Source of the DNA: a virus
DNA: 36,160 nt
IMG/VR virus record: IMGVR_UViG_3300025109_000031
Span: 1 to 36,160 of that record
Strand: one strand, 5' to 3'
Shown: piece by piece, positions 30,694-36,160 of the stretch
How the letters are laid out: every line of letters begins with the position of its first letter
How positions within the stretch are numbered: position 1 is the first letter of the stretch
Notes under the pieces: model-generated
Told to the model about the DNA's origin: nothing
What the model saw: only the letters and a program-made list of their open reading frames with translations
Database searches by the model: none
Position numbers and translations under genes: made by a program

Positions 30694-32907
30694 ATGGCTA
30701 AAGTAAAAACAGCCGAAAGAATACACGATGTATGGAGATCAGCGAATAGCCAAGAGAGAATTAAATGGCAAGTGGACAGTCAAAGAGGATATGATTTTTA
30801 TCTTAATGAACAATTAACGAAGTCGGAGAAAGATGCTTTAGAAGAATCTGGGATGCCCACATTCATGATTAACAGAATTACTCCCATTATTGAGATAATG
30901 AAGTATTTTGTTACAGCGAACAATCCTAGATGGAAGGCTGTTGCTGTAGAAGGTAGCGATACAAATATTGCACAAATTCATAGTGATATATCTGATTACT
31001 GTTGGGGTATATCAAATGGGAAATCAGTATATGGAAGTGTGATTTTAGATTGTCTTGCAAAAGGCATAGGATATTTCTTTGTAGATGTTGATACTGACCT
31101 TGACAATGGAAAGGGAGATGTAATATTTAAAAGAATAGACCCTTATGATGTTTATCCTGATCCAATGAGTAGGGATTTTCTCTTGAGGGATGCTTCTTTT
31201 ATTCTAGTAAAGAAAATGGTTTCACGAAGGCAGCTGAATCAAATGTTCCCAGAGCATAAGAGGAAGATAAAGAAAGCATCAATGCAGGGTGGGGGAGATG
31301 TTTATTCTCAGGCTGACCGTGGAGAAGCTGATGCTATAATTCCTGAGGATATTATAACTGCTGTAGACGAGCATGGTGAGAAGGATGATATTCTTGATTA
31401 CTATGAATGTTATGAGAAGACCAGAGTTGCTCATTACAATTTAACTATTAGTGTTTATCCTTCTAAAGATGATATTAAAAAAGTTAAACAAATAGGGGAA
31501 AGACAACTTAAAGAATATATTGAGGAACTCTCCGTTTCGACTAAAGAGAAGATTCTTCAAATAGAAACAGCTTTTGAATCAGGTGAGATGATAGAAGATA
31601 GAGCTGCTTTAGAGATAAAGAAAGCTGAAGAAGCCCTTCAAGCTGGTATTAAAAGGAAAAAAGCGGAACTTGATTATGCTACTCAAGAGGAACTTAATAG
31701 GACAGAGCAAAAGGTTGTAACTGAAGAAGACTACAAAATTCTTATACAAAATAAGGATGTAGTAAAAACAATAATAGATGCATCTTTATTTCATGAGAGA
31801 AGAGTAAAGGTATCTTGTACTGTTGGTAGTGATATAACTCTATATGAATATATTCTTCCAATTTCTGATTATCCTATAATCCCCATTCCTTATATGTATA
31901 CGGGGACTCCATTCCCCATGAGTGCTGTTATTCCCATGGTTGGGAAGCAACAAGAAATTAATAAAGCTCATCAAGTAATGTTGCATAATGCTAACCTTGC
32001 TTCTAATTTAAGATGGTTATATGAGGAGGGAAGTGTTCCAGAAGATGAGTGGGAACAATATTCTTCTGCCCCAGGCGCATTATTAAAATATCGACCTGGA
32101 TTTACTCCTCCAACACCAGTCCTGCCAGCTGCTATTAACAATGCTTTTTATACAGTTACGCAAGAAGGTAAAGGGGATATGGAATATATTGCTGGTATTC
32201 CTAGTGCGATGATGGGTTTTGTACAGGAACAAGCAGAAACATATAGAGGTTTACTTGCGAATGATGAGTTTGGTACTAGGAGAATAAAGGCTTGGATGAA
32301 TAGTGTTTTAGAACCAGCGTTGGAACATTTAGGTATGGTTTTTAAAGAACACGCCCAGAAACATTATCAAATAGATAAGGTATTCAGAATTGTTCAGCCT
32401 AATTCCTCTGGAGATTATGATGAAAAGGAAACAAGAATTAATATTCCCATATATAATGATTATGGTGAACAGGTTCAACTTTGGAATGATTATGCATCTT
32501 CAAGATTTGATATAAGAATAATAGCTGGAGCAGTAATGCCTATTAATAGATGGGCGTTAATAGAGGAATATTTTAAATGGTTCCAGGCTGGTCTTATAGA
32601 TGATATAGCTATGTTAGCAGAAACTGATGTCCGTGGGAAGGAAGCAATTATAGAGAGGAAATCTCTTTATGCTCAATTGCAATCACAGATTGAACAATTA
32701 ACAGAACAAGGTAAAGATAAGTCTGGAACAATTGAGACTCTTGAACGTCAATTAGTACAAGCTGGAATAAGGCATAAGGTGGATGTAGGCTCTGCTGACA
32801 CAACCCGTGACACTCTTGAAACAGAAGCAGCACAAAAATATTACAGAAAACTTCTTAAAGATGATTATGATAAAAAGAACTTGCAGGACAATGATAATAA
32901 GAAATAA
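30694..32907 (+). CDS. portal protein
   Basis: 737 aa, long for a portal and in the range of podovirus (P22-type) portals. Typical stretches are P-T-F-M-I-N-R-I-T-P-I-I near residue 55, the I-D-P-Y-D-V-Y-P-D-P motif near 150, and I-P-I-P-Y-M-Y-T-G-T-P near 405. A charged, coiled-coil insertion (about 260-350) and a C-terminal helical part with coiled coil (QLQSQIEQLTEQGK) are visible. It forms the dodecameric vertex for DNA entry and exit. The ATG overlaps the stop of a 10-codon frame (30662-30694, TGATG), with no good ribosome site of its own, so coupling is likely. Confidence 0.88.
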   Translation: MAKVKTAERIHDVWRSANSQERIKWQVDSQRGYDFYLNEQLTKSEKDALEESGMPTFMINRITPIIEIMKYFVTANNPRWKAVAVEGSDTNIAQIHSDISDYCWGISNGKSVYGSVILDCLAKGIGYFFVDVDTDLDNGKGDVIFKRIDPYDVYPDPMSRDFLLRDASFILVKKMVSRRQLNQMFPEHKRKIKKASMQGGGDVYSQADRGEADAIIPEDIITAVDEHGEKDDILDYYECYEKTRVAHYNLTISVYPSKDDIKKVKQIGERQLKEYIEELSVSTKEKILQIETAFESGEMIEDRAALEIKKAEEALQAGIKRKKAELDYATQEELNRTEQKVVTEEDYKILIQNKDVVKTIIDASLFHERRVKVSCTVGSDITLYEYILPISDYPIIPIPYMYTGTPFPMSAVIPMVGKQQEINKAHQVMLHNANLASNLRWLYEEGSVPEDEWEQYSSAPGALLKYRPGFTPPTPVLPAAINNAFYTVTQEGKGDMEYIAGIPSAMMGFVQEQAETYRGLLANDEFGTRRIKAWMNSVLEPALEHLGMVFKEHAQKHYQIDKVFRIVQPNSSGDYDEKETRINIPIYNDYGEQVQLWNDYASSRFDIRIIAGAVMPINRWALIEEYFKWFQAGLIDDIAMLAETDVRGKEAIIERKSLYAQLQSQIEQLTEQGKDKSGTIETLERQLVQAGIRHKVDVGSADTTRDTLETEAAQKYYRKLLKDDYDKKNLQDNDNKK

Positions 32908-32938
32908 ATTTCAACAATAAAAACAGGATCAAGAGATT

Positions 32939-33775
32939 ATGGAAAATGAAACAGGCAACTCTTCAATAGAAGACCCCCAATCCAGTCCAGGATCAATCTC
33001 ATCTGATGACTTTTTTGCTGCATTAGACAGCGAAGTCAATCAGGGGATTTTGGATGATGACTCTTCACTCAATTTATCTTCTAACGAGGGTGTTGTTCGT
33101 GAAGTTCAGCAAAAAGAGGATGTCGAGACTCTCAAAAAGCGGTACGCAGATTCAAGCACAGAAGGAAAACGACTTAACACTCGCCTAAAGGAACTTGAAC
33201 CTTACTTACCCATACTTGACGAAATGCGAAAAGACCCTAATTTAATTACTCATGTGAGAGATTATTTTAAGGGTGGAGGTCAAACTCCAGAAAGCATAAC
33301 ACAGAAACTTCAATTGGATGAAGATTTTATATTTGATCCAGATGAAGCGGTTTCTAAACCTAACAGTGATTCGGCAAAAGTGCTGAATTCTACTATTGAT
33401 GGTGTTGTACAGAGCAGGCTTAATGAAAATGTTCAGAAACAGAAAGAAGAAGCGAAAGTGCATTCCGAAATTGATGACTTTAGAACTAAGCATGATATGA
33501 CAATGGATCAATGGGATGAATTCAAAGCATATGCAGATGCTCGACCTCTTTCTTTGGAGGATATTTTATATCTAAAGAATAGAGAAGATGGAGAGGAAGT
33601 GCCGACCAGATCATCGGGTGTAATGGAAAGAGCCTCTCAGCATACTAAAAATGCGCAGAGTAAGCCTCGGTCTTTAGCATCTGTTGGTTCTACAGTTAGT
33701 ACTGCTTCAGAAGAAGATGAAGTGTTTGATGCTATTATGGGGATTGACAAGCAACTTGAATCCGCATTTGGTTAA
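32939..33775 (+). CDS. capsid scaffold protein
   Basis: 278 aa, acidic and low in hydrophobics, with serine-rich disordered ends (SSIEDPQSSPGSISSDDFF) and a central coiled coil (about 60-85 and 150-190). The position between portal and major capsid protein, the composition and the length are those of scaffolds that guide prohead assembly and then leave or are cleaved. AGGA lies about 10 nt before the ATG. Sequence identity to a known scaffold cannot be claimed; the call rests on context. Confidence 0.75.
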   Translation: MENETGNSSIEDPQSSPGSISSDDFFAALDSEVNQGILDDDSSLNLSSNEGVVREVQQKEDVETLKKRYADSSTEGKRLNTRLKELEPYLPILDEMRKDPNLITHVRDYFKGGGQTPESITQKLQLDEDFIFDPDEAVSKPNSDSAKVLNSTIDGVVQSRLNENVQKQKEEAKVHSEIDDFRTKHDMTMDQWDEFKAYADARPLSLEDILYLKNREDGEEVPTRSSGVMERASQHTKNAQSKPRSLASVGSTVSTASEEDEVFDAIMGIDKQLESAFG

Positions 33776-33832
33776 TAGCTGAACGCTCATTAGCCAGGTG
33801 CTTTAACCCTAAGTAAAAAGGAGTAAAGTCAA

Positions 33833-35323
33833 ATGGCTGATTTATTTCAATTAGGCAACCTTGGTGTTGCTGATGATAATAGTAGTCTATCGACTGGTGA
33901 CCTTAGACGAAAGTACAACTTCGGGAGTAGAGTATCTGAGTTAGCAATAGCACAAGACCCTTTCTTCCGCTTAGTTAGTAAACTATCTAAGAAACCATGT
34001 GACGACCCTCAGTTCAAATTTACTGAGAGGCGTCCCTCGTTCCACAAAAGATACGCTTATGCGTGGGGGGCAGATGATACTGCCGCACCTTCCATAGGTG
34101 GAGCTTTAACTGCCAATACCACGAAAATCGTGATGGCTGGAGATTACTATTCTGCTGGAAATAAAGGCAGCGTTTATGGTAACTCTTCCAATCGAATCAC
34201 GATTGGTGCGTCTGGCACAGACCCTGAGTTTTTTATCCCAGGTCAACTTGTTAAAATACCCGCATCTGGTACTTTAGGTGATCCCTATACTGGATATGCG
34301 ATATTTAAGGTGACTGGTGTGGCTGATTCTGCTCAGGCTAACATGAAACTACTTACTGGTGAAATGGTAAAAGTTCCGACGAATTTGGCACTTACCTACG
34401 ATCACTCTAGTGACTCTGGATTGGGAGGTTCTTCTCAAGAAGCTCTTGCAGAAAAACGATCCTTTGTTATTGGTACGGCGTTTGCCCAAGGTAGTGGATA
34501 CCCCGAAACATGGAAAGACCAGCCTTTCTCAACTGGATATGGTAACACCCAGATTTGGAAGACTGCGATGGCAATGGATAATACATCCAGAGCTACGGTC
34601 TTAAAATACGACGCTAGTGAATGGGCTAGAGTATGGAAAGAAAAACTGATCGAACATAAATTCGATATTGAACAATCACTTCTGTTTAATAGCACAGCCG
34701 ACACAAGTGGCGATGCTTGGTATACAGATGGTGTTGTTAATTACATATCTGGTTTTGGAAATCAGTTTTCTATGCCTCTAGCTACTAAGTCTCAAGATGA
34801 TTTTCTTGATGACCTTAGTGCATTTCTAGACCCCCGTTACAACAATGCAAATGCAACTATGTTCTTCGTGAACACTGCAGTTTACAATTGGTTGCATAAG
34901 CTAAGTGGTTACTTTGCCAATAACATTGGTCAAGTACAACCTTGGACTGGTGGTGACACTAGTAGTGCCAGAACACCTGGATCTCATGAGAGTCGTGTCT
35001 TAGCGAGAGCTGATTTCTCTATGATGGGAAAAAAGAAAGTCTTTGGCGTGGACATTTCAGTAATTTCTACACCTTACGGTGATATGAATGTTGCTCGGAA
35101 TATTCACCTCGATGGAACAGACATTAATATGCTTGGTATTAATATGCGTTATGTAGCCTACCGTCCATTGGTCGGTAATGGCTTACAACGTGATACTGCC
35201 ATTTATGTTGGTGTCCAGACTTTAGAAAACAGTGGCGTTGACCGTCGGGTCGACTTAATTCAGACAGAAGCTGGCTTGGAAATTCATATGCCCGAAGCCC
35301 ATGCTATCTGGACTGCATCGTAA
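33833..35323 (+). CDS. major capsid protein
   Basis: 496 aa, following the scaffold, with the strong site AAAAGGAG before the ATG. Less AT-rich codons than the early genes, as expected for the most abundant virion protein. A conserved-looking N-terminus (L-R-R-K-Y-N-F-G-S-R-V-S-E-L-A, then D-P-F-F-R-L-V-S-K-L-S-K-K-P) leads into beta-rich, glycine-rich regions (residues 90-200) and a C-terminus with Y-V-G-V-Q-T-L-E-N. An HK97-type fold is likely from gene order, but no fold-specific motif is visible by eye. Confidence 0.85.
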   Translation: MADLFQLGNLGVADDNSSLSTGDLRRKYNFGSRVSELAIAQDPFFRLVSKLSKKPCDDPQFKFTERRPSFHKRYAYAWGADDTAAPSIGGALTANTTKIVMAGDYYSAGNKGSVYGNSSNRITIGASGTDPEFFIPGQLVKIPASGTLGDPYTGYAIFKVTGVADSAQANMKLLTGEMVKVPTNLALTYDHSSDSGLGGSSQEALAEKRSFVIGTAFAQGSGYPETWKDQPFSTGYGNTQIWKTAMAMDNTSRATVLKYDASEWARVWKEKLIEHKFDIEQSLLFNSTADTSGDAWYTDGVVNYISGFGNQFSMPLATKSQDDFLDDLSAFLDPRYNNANATMFFVNTAVYNWLHKLSGYFANNIGQVQPWTGGDTSSARTPGSHESRVLARADFSMMGKKKVFGVDISVISTPYGDMNVARNIHLDGTDINMLGINMRYVAYRPLVGNGLQRDTAIYVGVQTLENSGVDRRVDLIQTEAGLEIHMPEAHAIWTAS

Positions 35324-35337
35324 GGAGGGAATGAATA

Positions 35338-35808
35338 ATGGCTAATCCTCTATATGGACAAAACAAGGCTGACAACAGTATTGATAATATTTCCGCTCAA
35401 TGGAAAGTTTTGAGATACATTGTAGCTGACGTTGATTCAACTGGCGTTGCTAATGGCAGTGCTGTAGTTGAAGAAGGTATTCCAGGTTATTTCGTTCCCG
35501 TGCTATGCTCGGTAAGGAATATGTCTGATACTGCCGCTGATGATTTTGGTGCAGTTGCTTGCGTACTTGATGTTGAGACATCTGGTCAAAAACTGACGAC
35601 TACTTTAAGTGGTCTTGGTGATGGCGAGTCTATCCATTGTGTATGCAGTGACGAAGCTGCTGATCAATCAGTTGCTAGAGTTTACAGTTCAGCTGCCTTA
35701 GATATTTTGGCAGAAGCTGCAGACTTCAAGTCGGCTGCTGGTAAAACTGTTTCTTATGAGATTACTGTTTCTGGATATGATCTATCCGCTTCAGTCTCAG
35801 GAGAATAA
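35338..35808 (+). CDS. head decoration or capsid-associated protein (156 aa)
   Basis: AAGGAGGG lies 8 nt before the ATG, 14 nt after the capsid gene. The product is beta-rich and low in basic residues (N-G-S-A-V-V-E-E-G-I-P-G-Y, then repeated short hydrophobic strands). It has the character of outer-capsid decoration proteins, which usually lie next to the capsid gene. Function is inferred from position; a head-closure protein is an alternative. Confidence 0.6.
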   Translation: MANPLYGQNKADNSIDNISAQWKVLRYIVADVDSTGVANGSAVVEEGIPGYFVPVLCSVRNMSDTAADDFGAVACVLDVETSGQKLTTTLSGLGDGESIHCVCSDEAADQSVARVYSSAALDILAEAADFKSAAGKTVSYEITVSGYDLSASVSGE

Positions 35809-35820
35809 CCAATAAACGAA

Positions 35821-35857
35821 GATTGATAGCCTTTCGTCTTTCGGAGGGCTATCGATC
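35821..35857 (+). terminator. hairpin after the capsid genes, possible terminator
   Basis: GATTGATAGCC (35821-35831) pairs with GGCTATCGATC (35847-35857), 11 base pairs with one G-T wobble. It lies 12 nt after the decoration gene stop. The following sequence is ACTTTATATAATAT, AT-rich but without a solid T-run, so it may be partial termination or an mRNA-end hairpin that raises capsid mRNA stability. Confidence 0.5.
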
Positions 35858-35871
35858 ACTTTATATAATAT

Positions 35872-36160
35872 ATGGCAGTGACAGACATACAGACAACGGT
35901 AAGCAACCTTACAGGGGTGAGTCCCTCTGCTAATACAGTGGAGGATGCCCAGAAGTTTGTGGTTGCCAGTATCCCAAAAGATTTATTATCGTTTGCTCAA
36001 AAAGCATCTTCACCATCTAATGATGGGAGTGCAATTAGTTTTTCAGTAAATGACTCTATTACAGATGTTCAAAGGAATGGATATAGTTGTAGAGAGATAT
36101 CGATGAGTGATGCTGTATGGGTATTAGATAGTACAAGTTTAAGATATGCAACTGCCAAAC
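35872..36160 (+). CDS. structural protein (3' partial)
   Basis: The frame opens at the ATG (MAVTDIQTTVSNLTGVSPSA) and stays open to the window edge, 96 codons. The sequence is rich in Ser, Thr and Val, with V-A-S-I-P-K-D-L-L and short strands, similar in feel to phage neck or tail-completion proteins found after the capsid gene. There is no ribosome site: the leader is TTATATAATAT, AT-rich. Either a host with little need for one, or coupling to the hairpin. Function not assigned. Confidence 0.65.
   Translation, partial: MAVTDIQTTVSNLTGVSPSANTVEDAQKFVVASIPKDLLSFAQKASSPSNDGSAISFSVNDSITDVQRNGYSCREISMSDAVWVLDSTSLRYATAK

Noticed and set aside
30662-30694. Ten-codon frame between large terminase and portal
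   Set aside because: Too short and lacks a ribosome site; mentioned only as possible coupling to the portal start.
1-36160. CRISPR array, insertion sequence, integrase or attachment sites
   Set aside because: No regularly spaced repeats, transposase motifs or tyrosine/serine recombinase motifs were seen; nothing suggests a temperate module in this window.

Overview
The window is part of an AT-rich, double-stranded DNA tailed bacteriophage genome. Large and small terminase, portal, scaffold and major capsid genes sit beside a compact replication and recombination block, and there is no bacterial housekeeping gene. The portal is long (737 aa) and the virion-side proteins are very large, which suggests a podovirus-like particle, but no tail tube or tape measure is visible to prove it. 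Most genes have clear Shine-Dalgarno sites (AGGAGG-like), so a host that relies little on such sites, such as typical Bacteroidota, looks less likely. The host cannot be named from the sequence.

Layout. (1) 1-12813, plus strand: the end of an M15 cell-wall peptidase, then two giant proteins of 2885 and 1267 aa. The 2885-aa protein has membrane-like N-terminal segments, SAP-like motifs and an HExxH zincin. Its C-terminal third carries an R-N-P ... D-W-D-G-D signature resembling the catalytic double-psi barrel of cellular and crAss-like phage RNA polymerases. (2) 12773-24792, minus strand: a dense early/middle operon with many start-stop overlaps. It encodes a RuvC-like resolvase, a DnaB-type helicase, a Dam-type methylase, a DUF932 protein, an SSB-like protein with a DDLPF tail, a Rad52-type annealing protein, a PD-(D/E)XK nuclease with a probable Fe-S cluster, a ParB/sulfiredoxin-fold protein, and many small proteins, several of them tiny single-span membrane proteins. 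(3) 24793-25696: about 900 nt without genes, richer in G+C than its surroundings and full of nested inverted repeats, followed by a CAU tRNA on the minus strand. It looks like a large structured RNA locus. (4) 25787-26855, minus: four small genes and a cluster of GC-rich hairpins. (5) 26856-27113: the divergent control region. (6) 27114-36160, plus: a small gene, small terminase, HTH-metallophosphoesterase, large terminase, portal, scaffold, capsid protein, a putative head protein and a truncated structural gene.

How it fits together. Minus-strand genes probably replicate and recombine the genome. Plus-strand genes package DNA and build the virion. The giant proteins at the left end are probably at the distal end of the late region and may be injected with the DNA, so the RNA polymerase-like protein could transcribe the early minus-strand operon on entry. 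Other points to check: a two-copy structured RNA motif (19236-19301 and 24895-24985), a short leader peptide upstream of the methylase, and an apparently shifted reading frame at the start of the small terminase, where canonical slippery heptamers occur.
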